Shown: positions 1-10,023 of the stretch, piece by piece | How positions within the stretch are numbered: the first letter of the stretch is position 1 | Layout of the letters: each line of letters starts with the position of its first letter | Assembly (NCBI GenBank): GCA_947626865.1 | Contig: CANQTZ010000004.1 | Span: forward strand, 1-41,297 | Origin: an uncultured Clostridia bacterium | GTDB taxonomy: Bacteria; Bacillota; Clostridia; TANB77; CAG-508 | Direction of reading: 5' to 3' | DNA length: 41,297 nt | Position numbers and translations under genes: made by a program | The notes under the pieces: model-generated | What the model was told of the DNA's origin: nothing | The model's database searches: none | Seen by the model: only the letters and a program-made list of their open reading frames with translations

Positions 1-235
1 TATTTTTTCATAACTGCGTAAGCGACCAAACGAGCTTTTAGCGAGTGCGATTGGAGCAACTGACATACTAGTATTCTTTTACTATGGAAGTTGCGACACA
101 CAAAGTTATGAAAAAATACAATTATTCTACCCACTTTATTAAAAGTCTATAATTTGTTGGTCCCCCCGAATTGTTACAAATAAATACTATATTAATTATT
201 TTGACATATAAAATTTATTGGCTGTGAAATGTATA
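1..235. repeat. Copy 1 (left end cut by window edge) of a dispersed foldback/MITE-like element
   Basis: Near-identical to 18636-18860: TATTTTTTCATAACTGCGTAAGCGACCAAACGAGC...GTTGCGACACACAAAGTTATGAAAAAATACAATTATT...TTGGTCCCCCCGAATTGTTACAAATAAATA...TTGGCTGTGAA. Confidence 0.85.
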
Positions 236-294
236 AATTTAATTGTATATGGTAAAAATATATAAGAAAATAGAAATAGAAAGGACGGATAATT

Positions 295-483
295 ATGGCA
301 GATTTGAATCAATCTGAATTACAGAATTTGCGACATTTAATTGGAGCACATGAAACTGCATATCAAAAATTAAATACTTATTCTTCTCAAGCTGTTGACC
401 CTCAAATAAAACAATTATTTACAAAATCAGCACAAGATGCTTTAAACACAAAACAAAAACTAATGACATTTTTAAATAATTAA
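295..483 (+). CDS. Spore coat protein, CotF-like (short)
   Basis: 62 aa, GAHETAYQKLNTYSSQAVDPQIKQLFTKSAQ; RBS aaaggacgg; paired with a second CotF-like gene. Confidence 0.6.
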   Translation: MADLNQSELQNLRHLIGAHETAYQKLNTYSSQAVDPQIKQLFTKSAQDALNTKQKLMTFLNN

Positions 484-505
484 TAATTTGCAAGGAGGTA
501 AAAAT

Positions 506-751
506 ATGGATGAGAAAACTATGGTAAATGATATTCTTGGAGCTGTTAAAGCAGATTTAACTGCTTACCAAACTGCTATAACAGAGGCAGAAAATATGCA
601 ATTAAGACAAACTTTCCAACAAATTCGAAATAATGATGAAAGTTTCCAATATGAACTTTTTAAAATTGCACAATCTAAAGGATATTATATCCCCGCACAA
701 AAAGCTACAACTACAGAAATTAATAATGTTAAAACAGAGTTGCAACAATAA
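506..751 (+). CDS. Spore coat protein, CotF-like
   Basis: ATG at 506 with strong RBS (aaggaggtaaaaat); MDEKTMVNDILGAVKADLTAYQTAITEAENMQLRQTFQQIRN...ESFQYELFKIAQSKGYYIPAQ. Confidence 0.7.
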   Translation: MDEKTMVNDILGAVKADLTAYQTAITEAENMQLRQTFQQIRNNDESFQYELFKIAQSKGYYIPAQKATTTEINNVKTELQQ

Positions 752-756
752 AAAAA

Positions 757-801
757 TTTATAAGATGATGTGTAAAAAGACACACCATCTTATAAAAAGT
801 C
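757..801. terminator. Bidirectional terminator hairpin between convergent genes
   Basis: TTTATAAGATGATGTGT-AAAAAG-ACACACCATCTTATAAA. Confidence 0.7.
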
Positions 802-806
802 TATTA

Positions 807-1148
807 TTAATGTTTAAACAATTTATCTGGATTATATTTTTCTCTCAATTCCTCTTCCCTTTTCAATTGTTCTTTTTTTTCTTCTTTTAACAATTCTTGC
901 CTTTCTTCTTTAGAAACTATAAAATCTCTGTAAATAAGTGATAAAATTGCACGTGTTTCATCCATCAATTGTTCTTGCCACTCTTCGTCTGCAAAATCAA
1001 TATATACTTGATAATCTTTATCTTGATTTTCATATAAAAAATTAATAAATTTTTCTGGTATTTTTTCCACTAATTCATCTTCTGCATTATTTAATACTTG
1101 TATTACTTCTACTAATGCTTTTCTATATTTATTATCCATGTAATACAT
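807..1148 (-). CDS. Hypothetical protein
   Basis: 113 aa ORF, good RBS (aaggaggaaatgt); Glu/Lys-rich C-terminus. Confidence 0.6.
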   Translation of the reverse strand: MYYMDNKYRKALVEVIQVLNNAEDELVEKIPEKFINFLYENQDKDYQVYIDFADEEWQEQLMDETRAILSLIYRDFIVSKEERQELLKEEKKEQLKREEELREKYNPDKLFKH

Positions 1149-1166
1149 TTCCTCCTTATTATTTAT

Positions 1167-1862
1167 CTATTTCGTTTTTTCTATTTTATCTTCCCCTTTT
1201 GTTAATGTTTTTAATCCTCCTACTACTTTTGCCATGTTTGTTTTTGCACCTTCATATATTTCTCTAATTTTACTTTCTTCTACTGGTCTTTGTATTGAGC
1301 TACGTGCAATTCTTACTGGAGATTCTCCATCTAAATATACTTCATAACCTATTTGTTGTAATATTTTTTGTAAATTTTCCGTTGTTCCTTCTACAAATTC
1401 TCCCTTTGGGTATGGCATTAACACATTTGTTGCACTATCTACAACTTTTTGATATTTTGAATAATATTGTTGAAAAATAATATCTAAAAGTCCTTCTGTA
1501 CAATATTCTTGTGTATCTAAAACCAAATCGAATTTTCTAACATTTTCTGCTTCTGGTTCTGTAGTTTTTGCTCCTCCAACCACAACAAAACCTTCTTTTT
1601 CCAACATTTCTTTTGCTTGATCAGAAAGTTCATCTGCAAAACAAGAAAAACCAATTGTGTGCATAACTTCTTTTTGTTTTAATCTTTGTTTCTTTTCCTC
1701 TAACCTTTGTTGCATCCCTTTTTTAATTTCTTCTTCTGGTAATAGCACTGATTTTAAAGCATATCCTTGACCTTCTATTGTACTTTGTACAATTACTGGG
1801 TTATTTTTTTTACTTCCACTAAGTAAAATCCATCTTAATAATTCTGCTCTTTCTTTTTTCAT
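1167..1862 (-). CDS. Hypothetical protein
   Basis: 231 aa ORF, RBS agaagaggttagt; no family recognised. Confidence 0.6.
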   Translation of the reverse strand: MKKERAELLRWILLSGSKKNNPVIVQSTIEGQGYALKSVLLPEEEIKKGMQQRLEEKKQRLKQKEVMHTIGFSCFADELSDQAKEMLEKEGFVVVGGAKTTEPEAENVRKFDLVLDTQEYCTEGLLDIIFQQYYSKYQKVVDSATNVLMPYPKGEFVEGTTENLQKILQQIGYEVYLDGESPVRIARSSIQRPVEESKIREIYEGAKTNMAKVVGGLKTLTKGEDKIEKTK

Positions 1863-1942
1863 ACTAACCTCTTCTTTCTATTATTACACAAATTTTCCAT
1901 TCAATTATATCACATTTTTGGGGTTATGTAAACAGTTTTTTA

Positions 1943-3859
1943 TTACATTTTTATCATTTTATAATTTCCATTAATTTCGTCAAGAATTTCTTTTTCTCTA
2001 TTAGTGCAAGTAAAAATAATTATTTGATGATTTTTAAATTTATCAAATAAATATGTTAAAATATTTTTTAGTCTTTCTTTATCAAAATAAGCAAATGCTT
2101 CATCTAAAATAATTGGCATTTTTTCTTCTGACAATTCCCCTGCCATAGAAAGTCTTAAAGATAAATATAATTGATCAATCATACCTACACTTAAACGAGA
2201 AGCTGGCATATAATTACCATTTTCCAATTCTACTACTATTCCCTCTTGATCATGGAACTGAATATTATTATATTTTCCATTTGTAATCTGAGAAATAGTT
2301 TCTGACAATTCTTTGGTAAACTTAGGGGTTACTGTATTTTTCATTTTCTCATAAGCATTAGTTAAAATTTCTTTTGCTAAATTGATGCTATTATCTAAAT
2401 TTTTTAGGGTTAACATTTCTTCATTATAGTTAACTAATTTTTCTTCTAAATTTACTAAATTTTCTAATTTAGGTTCTATATTTTTATATTCTATATCCAA
2501 TGTATGTAATTCAATTTTTTTGTTATTTAATTTGTTTTCAATATTTTGTATTTCAAAATTTGGATTTTCTAATTTTAAAAAATTATTTATTTTTGTTTCT
2601 TGTATTCTATTTGAAAATTTATTTTTTATTTTTTCTTTTTCTAAATTTATTTTCAAAATAAAATTTTGATTTAATTGTTTTATTTCTTTTTCTAATTCAC
2701 TATTATTTTTTTCTAATAAATTTATTTCATTATTTAAATTATTTTTTTGTTCATTTATTTTTTCTAATTCTTTTTTTATTTTATTATTTTTATTTTTTAT
2801 TTTATTTTTTGAAAATAAATAAAAAATTAAAACCGTTGGGACTGTAAGAAGAAAAATATAATTAAATATTTTATTTTTTATTATTAAAAATTGTAAAATA
2901 TTAATTAATAAAATAATAAAAAAAATAATAATTATTTTTTTATTTAATTTATTTTTTTCTAATTTTATTTTTTTATTTTTTTCAAAAATATTATTTTTAT
3001 TTAATTCTTCTTTTTCACTTTTTAAATTTTCTATTTTTTTATCATTTTCATTTTTCATATTTATTTTCATTTTTATTTTTTCGTTTTCTATTTTTTCATT
3101 TTCATTTACTAATTTAATTTCTTTTAAAAAATTATTTTCATTTTCTAATTTTTCTATTTCATCTCTTAAAAGTGATTTTTTTTCTTCTATTTCATATTTT
3201 ACATTTTCATATTTTTTTAATTCTTGTTTTTCTTCAGTCAATTTTTGAATTTCTCGACCAATAATATTTATTGGCTTTTCCCTAGATTTATCTGTCCCTA
3301 TTTCTTCTAATTTACGTCTATTTATTCTTTCTATAGCACGCTTAAAAGATACATTATCTTCTCCTGTTCCTACCAAGTTAGCAATTTTTTGTACTAAAAT
3401 ATTTTGCTCTTGCTTTTCTAATTTTACTTCTTGCTGGTTAACAACTACTGTTGATAAAAATAAAGCTTCATCTATTTTTGTTTGTTCATAAAAAAATTCA
3501 CTTCCTTTATTTTTATCAATATTAAATTGTTTTGAAATATCTTCTTTATTTCCATTATATATTTTTGGATTTCTTTTTTTAAATTCTCTAAATATTTCAT
3601 ATTTTTCTTTATTGTCTAATTCATATTCTAATTTTCCAGAAAAATCATCTCCACTCCATGGCAAATATCTCTCAAAATCTGATATTTCTTTTCCTTTTTT
3701 ATTTTTAGAAATTCCATATAAACAATTTACAATAAAGCTCAAAAGTGTGGATTTTCCTGCTTCGTTTTTACCATATACTATATTAAAAGTAGGACTAAAT
3801 TCTATTTGTTTTTCTTTTAGTTTTCCATATTGATTTATTTTTAATTGATTTATTTTCAA
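1943..3859 (-). CDS. SbcC/YhaN-like SMC-type ATPase with internal coiled coil and TM hairpin
   Basis: Walker A GKNEAGKSTLLSFI, C-terminal SVGMIDQLYLSLRLSM...MPIILDEAFAYFD (signature and Walker B); partner of the downstream-oriented phosphoesterase. Confidence 0.8.
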   Translation of the reverse strand: MKINQLKINQYGKLKEKQIEFSPTFNIVYGKNEAGKSTLLSFIVNCLYGISKNKKGKEISDFERYLPWSGDDFSGKLEYELDNKEKYEIFREFKKRNPKIYNGNKEDISKQFNIDKNKGSEFFYEQTKIDEALFLSTVVVNQQEVKLEKQEQNILVQKIANLVGTGEDNVSFKRAIERINRRKLEEIGTDKSREKPINIIGREIQKLTEEKQELKKYENVKYEIEEKKSLLRDEIEKLENENNFLKEIKLVNENEKIENEKIKMKINMKNENDKKIENLKSEKEELNKNNIFEKNKKIKLEKNKLNKKIIIIFFIILLINILQFLIIKNKIFNYIFLLTVPTVLIFYLFSKNKIKNKNNKIKKELEKINEQKNNLNNEINLLEKNNSELEKEIKQLNQNFILKINLEKEKIKNKFSNRIQETKINNFLKLENPNFEIQNIENKLNNKKIELHTLDIEYKNIEPKLENLVNLEEKLVNYNEEMLTLKNLDNSINLAKEILTNAYEKMKNTVTPKFTKELSETISQITNGKYNNIQFHDQEGIVVELENGNYMPASRLSVGMIDQLYLSLRLSMAGELSEEKMPIILDEAFAYFDKERLKNILTYLFDKFKNHQIIIFTCTNREKEILDEINGNYKMIKM

Positions 3860-3871
3860 TATTTTATCCCC

Positions 3872-4957
3872 CTATTCCAATGCTGTGAATCCAATTTCAA
3901 TAGCATTTTCTATAATTTGTTTTTCTTCTTCTGATAAATTTTCTTGCGTTATTTTTTCTAACATTTCTTTTGCAAATAATCCTTTTAATGTGTTTTCTCT
4001 GGATATTTTTTCTAAATCATAAGCTATCTTTGTATGATTTTTTATTTTTATTATATTATCATTTTCTACATATTTTAATAATTGATTTGGATTAATTTCA
4101 AAGTTTCTTTTTCCAACTAATATTATTTTTATATATTGATTTTTTTGAATTTCTAAATTATTGATTTTTTCAATTAATTCTTCATTTGATACAATTTCTG
4201 TTGTATCTATCTCAATTTCTTTAAATTCTTCGTCATCTAAAGAAACAAATTTTAATTCTATATTTCCTTTCTGCAAATTTCCGACAATCATTCCATGTTT
4301 TCCTAATTCATCAAAACCAAGTGAAGCCGTCGAACCTGGATAACATATATTTTGATTTTCTTCCTCATTATAATATGGTTTATGGATATGCCCTAATGCA
4401 ACATAATCAAATTGTTTTTCTTTTAATAGTCTTTTGGAAATTGAATTATATTGCCTATCTTCCAATGATGCTCCATCTAAAGTAGCATGTAATACTAAAA
4501 TATTAAGGGCATTTTTATCTTCTATTTGAAAATTTTCTATACCACAATCATTGCAATAAAAATCATCAAATCCATAACCATAGATATTAGCATCTGGTGT
4601 TTGGATTTTTTGAATTTTTGATGAAAATATCTTTACATTTTCACTCCAATTGAATTTGTTATAATAAGAATTTTTTATGTATGGATCATGATTTCCTGGG
4701 CTTATAAATATTTTTGTTTTAGGTATTTGTGTAAATAAATTATTGATATATTCGATTGTTGTTAATTTTACGTATTGATGTTCATATAAATCTCCTGAAA
4801 TAAATAAATATTCTATTTGGTTTTCTTTTATGTATTCTATCATTTTTTTAAATATTTTTCTTTGTTGTAGTCGCTTTAAATCACCTAACATTTCTTTTCC
4901 TGAAAGGTTTATAAATGGACTATCAAAATGCATATCTGCTATGTGTACAAATTTCAT
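3872..4957 (-). CDS. SbcD/YhaO-like DNA repair exonuclease (metallophosphoesterase)
   Basis: MKFVHIADMHFDSPF...FISGDLYE...ISPGNHDPY...LGHIHKP. Confidence 0.85.
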   Translation of the reverse strand: MKFVHIADMHFDSPFINLSGKEMLGDLKRLQQRKIFKKMIEYIKENQIEYLFISGDLYEHQYVKLTTIEYINNLFTQIPKTKIFISPGNHDPYIKNSYYNKFNWSENVKIFSSKIQKIQTPDANIYGYGFDDFYCNDCGIENFQIEDKNALNILVLHATLDGASLEDRQYNSISKRLLKEKQFDYVALGHIHKPYYNEEENQNICYPGSTASLGFDELGKHGMIVGNLQKGNIELKFVSLDDEEFKEIEIDTTEIVSNEELIEKINNLEIQKNQYIKIILVGKRNFEINPNQLLKYVENDNIIKIKNHTKIAYDLEKISRENTLKGLFAKEMLEKITQENLSEEEKQIIENAIEIGFTALE

Positions 4958-5023
4958 CTTTTTCTCCTTTTTCTATTTTTTAAAGGGAGATTTAAGGAAC
5001 CTCCCTAAATTCCTTTAATCCCC

Positions 5024-7003
5024 CTAATCATCATCAATTGGTCCAAATAATTCATCAAATTTAGCCTCTAATTCTTTTTGTATATCATACATGTCGTCAT
5101 CATCATTTCCTGGTAATATTGGTGCTTTCTGCACTTCTTGCTCTATTTGCAATTTTGGTTTTTCTTGAGTTAAAGGCTCTTCTAATGGATCATCTTCAAA
5201 TAAATCATCTAATGATTCTACTTTTAAGTTTTCTGCTTGTTTTTGAGCGTCTTTTTCTTCTACATAAGGATTATATGGATTGTATTTTCTCCATTCTCCT
5301 CTTTCTATTTCACCAATATCATTGTGGCTAATTTCAAGTGCTTTCATCTTTTTTGCCATTGGATGTTTAAAATAATAAAATTTGTTTGCTTTTACTGGTT
5401 TTATACCTTTTTCAAAAATTATACATAAATCATTATCTAGTCTACGAAGCTCATCTGGTGTCATAAGTGCTCTTGCCATTACTTGGTCTGATACTGATTT
5501 TCCTGTTTTCCAGTTTTGTCTATCACGATTAATTGAAGTGCTATCTCTTTCTATTGTTTTTTCTCCTAATGCTTTTGAGAAATATTCTACTGTTTTGTAT
5601 GAGTTACTTCCTAAAAATACGTGTGTATCGCAGTTACCCATTATAGTTTCATATGATTTTTCATATACTGCTTCTAATTGATCTACATTTTGTAAAATAA
5701 CACTAAAAGAAATTTTTCTACTTCTTGAAGTTGATATTTTTTTATCAAAATCAGGTATTTTTCCTATATTTGCAAACTCATCTAATATAAAATAAGTTGG
5801 TACTTTTAAAGCTCCTCCATTTTGGTCAGCATAATCATATAATTGCTGTATCATTTGTGAGAAGAATATTGTTAATAAAAAGTCATATGCTGTATGTGTA
5901 TCAGATGATATAACATAAACTGCTGTCTTTTTGTTTCCTATTTCTTCAAAATCAATTGTGTCTGTTGATGTTAATTCTGCGATTTCTTTTGAGTCAAATT
6001 TACCAAGTTTTGATTGTAATGTGCTTAAAATTGAACCATATGTTTTTTCTGGTGCTATTTCGATTGATTTATAGTACATTCTTGCTGGATGGTCATAAGG
6101 TAACTGACTGATTAATTCTGTTAATAAATTGCTACCACCATTGTTATTTGCTGCTCTTACAAGTTCTGCACAACTTGCTAAGTTTTGTTCTTCTTCTGGT
6201 CTTGTTGCTATTAAGTAATAAATTAAAGCTTTTAATAACATTTCTGCCATGTCATCCCAGTAAGGGTCAGCTTTTCCACCTTCTGCTTGTTGACCTTTTA
6301 TAATTGTGTTTGCTATAACGTCAACGTCTAGTTCAGAAGATATGTGCATTAGTGGGTTATATCCATCACTATATTGTGGTCTAACTAAGTTTAATACTTT
6401 TATATCATAGCCTTGTTGCTTTAGATAACCTGCTGTTCTATCATATAGTTCTCCTTTTGGGTCAGTAAATATGTAAGAACCTAAACATTGATATGCATTA
6501 GGTATTGAGTATGATGCAGATTTACCAGAACCCGATCCTCCGACTACTAATACATTGACATTTCCTCGTTTGTCGACAGGTAAATAGTTATCTTCTGCTA
6601 AAATAATTCCTTTATCTCTGCTTAATACCTGATATTGTTCCCCTCTTTGACTCCAGTCACTTGAACCATGTTCTATGTCTGTATATTCGTTTTTAGGAGC
6701 TGATCTTACAAAACCTATAAAGAAAAATATTGCATAAAATATTGTAAAAACTAATAATGTTGAGAAAAAAGTTCCTATTGCTCCCTGTGATATAATATTG
6801 CCTATTGTTCCGAATGGATTACTTATAGAAGTACCAAATGTTTCTATAAATACTTTTACATCCATTTTTCCTTCAAGTCCCGCCATATAAGAACTGTACG
6901 CAAACGGCGAAACAAATACTATGGTTATAACAACCCATAGTATTGCAAATATTATAAAATTAGTTCTATTTCTTTTAATTGCTCCTTCTATTTTGTAATG
7001 CAT
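5024..7003 (-). CDS. VirD4/TraG-type IV secretory coupling ATPase family protein
   Basis: N-terminal TM segments; NVLVVGGSGSGKSASYSIPN Walker A; YIFTDPKGELYDRTAGYLKQQGYDIKVLNL; VPTYFILDEFANIGKIPDF Walker B. Confidence 0.9.
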   Translation of the reverse strand: MHYKIEGAIKRNRTNFIIFAILWVVITIVFVSPFAYSSYMAGLEGKMDVKVFIETFGTSISNPFGTIGNIISQGAIGTFFSTLLVFTIFYAIFFFIGFVRSAPKNEYTDIEHGSSDWSQRGEQYQVLSRDKGIILAEDNYLPVDKRGNVNVLVVGGSGSGKSASYSIPNAYQCLGSYIFTDPKGELYDRTAGYLKQQGYDIKVLNLVRPQYSDGYNPLMHISSELDVDVIANTIIKGQQAEGGKADPYWDDMAEMLLKALIYYLIATRPEEEQNLASCAELVRAANNNGGSNLLTELISQLPYDHPARMYYKSIEIAPEKTYGSILSTLQSKLGKFDSKEIAELTSTDTIDFEEIGNKKTAVYVISSDTHTAYDFLLTIFFSQMIQQLYDYADQNGGALKVPTYFILDEFANIGKIPDFDKKISTSRSRKISFSVILQNVDQLEAVYEKSYETIMGNCDTHVFLGSNSYKTVEYFSKALGEKTIERDSTSINRDRQNWKTGKSVSDQVMARALMTPDELRRLDNDLCIIFEKGIKPVKANKFYYFKHPMAKKMKALEISHNDIGEIERGEWRKYNPYNPYVEEKDAQKQAENLKVESLDDLFEDDPLEEPLTQEKPKLQIEQEVQKAPILPGNDDDDMYDIQKELEAKFDELFGPIDDD

Positions 7004-7029
7004 ACTTTCACCTTCTCTTTTGTTTTATT

Positions 7030-7404
7030 TTATCCTCTATCTTCATTATTTTTACCTGAGGAACTTGCTTTTTTTAAATTTTTTTGTGCTACTGCTTGTG
7101 CTTTTGAAATTGCTACTTCTTTATTTCCAAGATATTGTTCATGTAATTTCTTAATTTCTTCGAACTGTTCTTTAGTAATTGGTGGATATTCTACTCCACT
7201 TTTGCTAATTCTATATACCATTCCATCTGGCATTTCTTTAAAAGTATAAGTATCTACACCTGTCAATTTCATAGGATTTTTTGTTACATCTAACGGTGCT
7301 ACTGCAATAGCATATTTGTCTGGTGGAATCCTTAATTGCTCATTTTCTGGTTTTACTTCAGCTATATAAGGTGCTGGATTGTTGCCTTTTTTTGATTTAC
7401 TCAT
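7030..7404 (-). CDS. Hypothetical protein in the VirD4-like cluster
   Basis: Start moved to MSKSKKGN (RBS gaggaggacaaaaaa). Confidence 0.6.
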   Translation of the reverse strand: MSKSKKGNNPAPYIAEVKPENEQLRIPPDKYAIAVAPLDVTKNPMKLTGVDTYTFKEMPDGMVYRISKSGVEYPPITKEQFEEIKKLHEQYLGNKEVAISKAQAVAQKNLKKASSSGKNNEDRG

Positions 7405-7417
7405 TTTTTTGTCCTCC

Positions 7418-7942
7418 TCAATCTTCTTTTTTGTCTCTAATTTCAAACGCAAAATAAGATTTATATGGTTTTAATTTACATTTTCCTTTTACCTCATTAG
7501 TTTCTTCGTCAAAGTAAAGAGTTGGTTTGACTTCTTCCGTTGTTTCAGGATCAATTATACAAATTGGTCTTTTTAAATTTGGAGTATATTTAAATTCTTT
7601 TACCTCATATTCTTCTTCTCTGTATAAACTGTCAAATTTAAGTGGTACTGGTTTTTTGCAAATAGAAATCTCATCCCCTTGCAATAATGCCATATTGACA
7701 ACCACTTTGTCTGCTCCAAAAGATAGAATAACTAATTGGTCTTCGTCTTTTGACGGATTGTCCACAAAAAAAGTTTTTCTTTTCAGATTTCCTCTTAATT
7801 CTTCCATAAAGTCTAAACGCTGTAATGTATATTTAGGAGAATCTTTTAGATATTCTTTTTCTGTTTCATTAATTTGATAAATTACTGTGTTTACTCCTTG
7901 CGGATCTGTTATACTAAAGCTTTTTCCTTCCCACGTTTCCAT
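7418..7942 (-). CDS. Hypothetical protein in the VirD4-like cluster
   Basis: Start moved to METWEGKSFSITDPQG (RBS aagaggtaaaa). Confidence 0.6.
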   Translation of the reverse strand: METWEGKSFSITDPQGVNTVIYQINETEKEYLKDSPKYTLQRLDFMEELRGNLKRKTFFVDNPSKDEDQLVILSFGADKVVVNMALLQGDEISICKKPVPLKFDSLYREEEYEVKEFKYTPNLKRPICIIDPETTEEVKPTLYFDEETNEVKGKCKLKPYKSYFAFEIRDKKED

Positions 7943-8053
7943 TTTTACCTCTTTTCCTTCTATGATTTTAATCCATAGCTTGTCTTTTGTTGCCACACTA
8001 CTATTTATTATAACGAAAATTGCACTATTTGTCAATGTTTTCTTTATGTAAAT

Positions 8054-8941
8054 TTATATTTTTTCTTTTCTTGGATTAAAATTAGATATTTTACTTAATT
8101 TTTCAAACATCTGTCTTTCCTGCATAGTAAGTTCTTTTGGTACAACTACTTTAATTTCTGCTACTAAGTCTCCTCTGGTACCATCTACTCCTCGGTATCC
8201 TTTTCCTGGAATTTTTATTCTTTCACCGCTTTGTATTCCTTGTGGTATATATATTTTTGTATTCTCATCTATAGAAGTTACATTTGCCCTAGCTCCTAAT
8301 GCCGCTTCCCATGGTGTTAATAATAAATCTGTGTATAAATCATGACCTTTTAATTTAAATTGATGATCATCTTCTATATTTATTTTTATTATTAAGTCTC
8401 CGTTTTTGCCTCCATTTTCACTTTGCTTACCTTGACCTATTAAACGAATTTTTTCTCCGTTACTAATGCCTTGTGGAATGGTTACTGTTAATTTTCTTAT
8501 TTTTCCTTCTGCTGTTCTTATTGATAGTATTTTTTCCATACCGTAAAATGCTTCTTGTATTCCAATGTTTATTTGTGTTTCCACATTTTCTCCTTTGGTT
8601 GCGGATTTCTTATTGATTTTTTTATTTGTTGTTTCTTCTTTTTCTATGTTTCCTAGAAACATATTTATTATTGTTTCTTTTTTTTCTTTTCCTGCAAATG
8701 CTCTTTGTGCTTTTCCAAAACGTGAGTTCCATAATCTATCATATTTTCTTTTTGAGGCTGGCACAGATAGTGTTTTATATGCTTCGTTTATGTCTTTGAT
8801 TTTTTCTTCTGCTAAGCTATCTCCTACGTTTAAGTCTGGATGATATTTTTTTGCAGCTTGTCTATAAGCACTTTTTATTTCTTCGATAGAAACATGATTT
8901 GTTTCTAGTCCTAATATTTTATAATAATTTTTTACAACCAT
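8054..8941 (-). CDS. DnaJ-class molecular chaperone (J domain plus C-terminal domain)
   Basis: YYKILGLE...AYRQAAKKYHPDLN...INEAYKTLSVP; IPQGISNGEKIRLIGQGK; KIPGKGYRG...GDLVAEIKVVVP; lacks an obvious zinc finger. Confidence 0.85.
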   Translation of the reverse strand: MVVKNYYKILGLETNHVSIEEIKSAYRQAAKKYHPDLNVGDSLAEEKIKDINEAYKTLSVPASKRKYDRLWNSRFGKAQRAFAGKEKKETIINMFLGNIEKEETTNKKINKKSATKGENVETQINIGIQEAFYGMEKILSIRTAEGKIRKLTVTIPQGISNGEKIRLIGQGKQSENGGKNGDLIIKINIEDDHQFKLKGHDLYTDLLLTPWEAALGARANVTSIDENTKIYIPQGIQSGERIKIPGKGYRGVDGTRGDLVAEIKVVVPKELTMQERQMFEKLSKISNFNPRKEKI

Positions 8942-9026
8942 TTTTTACATCCTCCTTAAAAAGGTAAGCTTATTATATCATAAATTAAAAAAAAATCTAT
9001 AGTTTTTTTATATTTTACAAAAAATT

Positions 9027-9056
9027 CCCCCAACTGTATTACAGCTGAGGGAACTA
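9027..9056. terminator. Terminator-like hairpin
   Basis: TTCCCCCAACTGTATTACAGCTGAGGGAA. Confidence 0.55.
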
Positions 9057-9082
9057 GGCAGAAAAATGGTGGTGGTAATTGC

Positions 9083-9382
9083 CTAATTTAAATGTTTCAA
9101 AAATATCTTTAGGCATTCCAACGCATATGCTAAAAACGCATACGCACCACCCATAAGTAGGCCCATGATAATCGCCATTGTCATAGTGTTGCCTAACTCT
9201 AACTGGGTTGTAGCAACTGCTATAAACATGAAACCTAACATAAGCATGCTAGATTCCAACATTTCTATTACTACACTTTCCGTAGCGTAGCTTACTACTA
9301 TCATTGCTACTATGAATCCCCAAAAAAATAAGATTTCTAGACATACAATCCCCATTTTTTCCTCCTTTTTCTTTTTCCACAC
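9083..9382 (-). CDS. Small membrane protein, hypothetical
   Basis: 99 aa, about three hydrophobic segments; ATG at 9382 or 9355. Confidence 0.5.
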   Translation of the reverse strand: MWKKKKEEKMGIVCLEILFFWGFIVAMIVVSYATESVVIEMLESSMLMLGFMFIAVATTQLELGNTMTMAIIMGLLMGGAYAFLAYALECLKIFLKHLN

Positions 9383-9452
9383 TATAATCTAGTGCAGGTG
9401 TCTTGGGATTTTTAAGTTACAAAATTTAATATAGCATTTTTATGTAATTTTG

Positions 9453-10023
9453 TCAATTACCACATAACATTCTTCGAACTTGTTCTAGCTGTTCTACTCC
9501 CCTACTTTGTTCTTGTATGATAGATTCTGCTACATTTTTTAGTCTCGGATCTATATAGTATTGCAACAAATTATTACACATTCTAATTGCACCTTCGTGA
9601 TGTGGTATCATTTCATTTACAAAATCCAAATTAATGCTAATACATCTTGGACTATTTTTCATTTCACTAATCATTTGTTTAGTAATTTCTAAATATTTCT
9701 CAATATAGTGATTTACATCTTGAGGATTGCTATTAAATCTTGTTCCTGTTGTTCCGAGCAATTTCTTTCATCTGCTCAATTCCCTGTCTTTGCATTGAAA
9801 TAATTCCTCTTGCAATTTCTTGCAATGGCGGATAATTTGTATACATTAACAAATTTTCACACATATAAATTGCTGCTTGATGATGTGGTATCATGCACTT
9901 AATGAAATTAAGCGTTATATTGTTAGTAAAATTAGCTGATAGCATTTTGTCAGCCATTTCTTCTAATATTTGGTCAAATCGATATAAATACCTCCTAGCT
10001 AGCATGTTTCTTTGATATTGCAT
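9453..10023 (-). CDS. Tandem DUF305-type protein split by an apparent +1 frameshift at CGG codon 9756-9754
   Basis: First half ..MIPHHQAAIYMCENLL..GIEQMKEIA; second half in +1 frame GTTGTRFNSN..MIPHHEGAIRMCNNLL..GVEQLEQVRRMLCGN. Second ORF has no convincing own start (TTG only). Confidence 0.7.

Noticed and set aside
195-240. sigma-A promoter in repeat copy 1 (TTGACA at 201)
   Set aside because: No acceptable -10 at 16-18 nt spacing; the TATAAA is about 25 nt away.
633-890. 85-aa plus-strand ORF
   Set aside because: Out of frame with the CotF-like CDS and runs through the terminator; shadow ORF.
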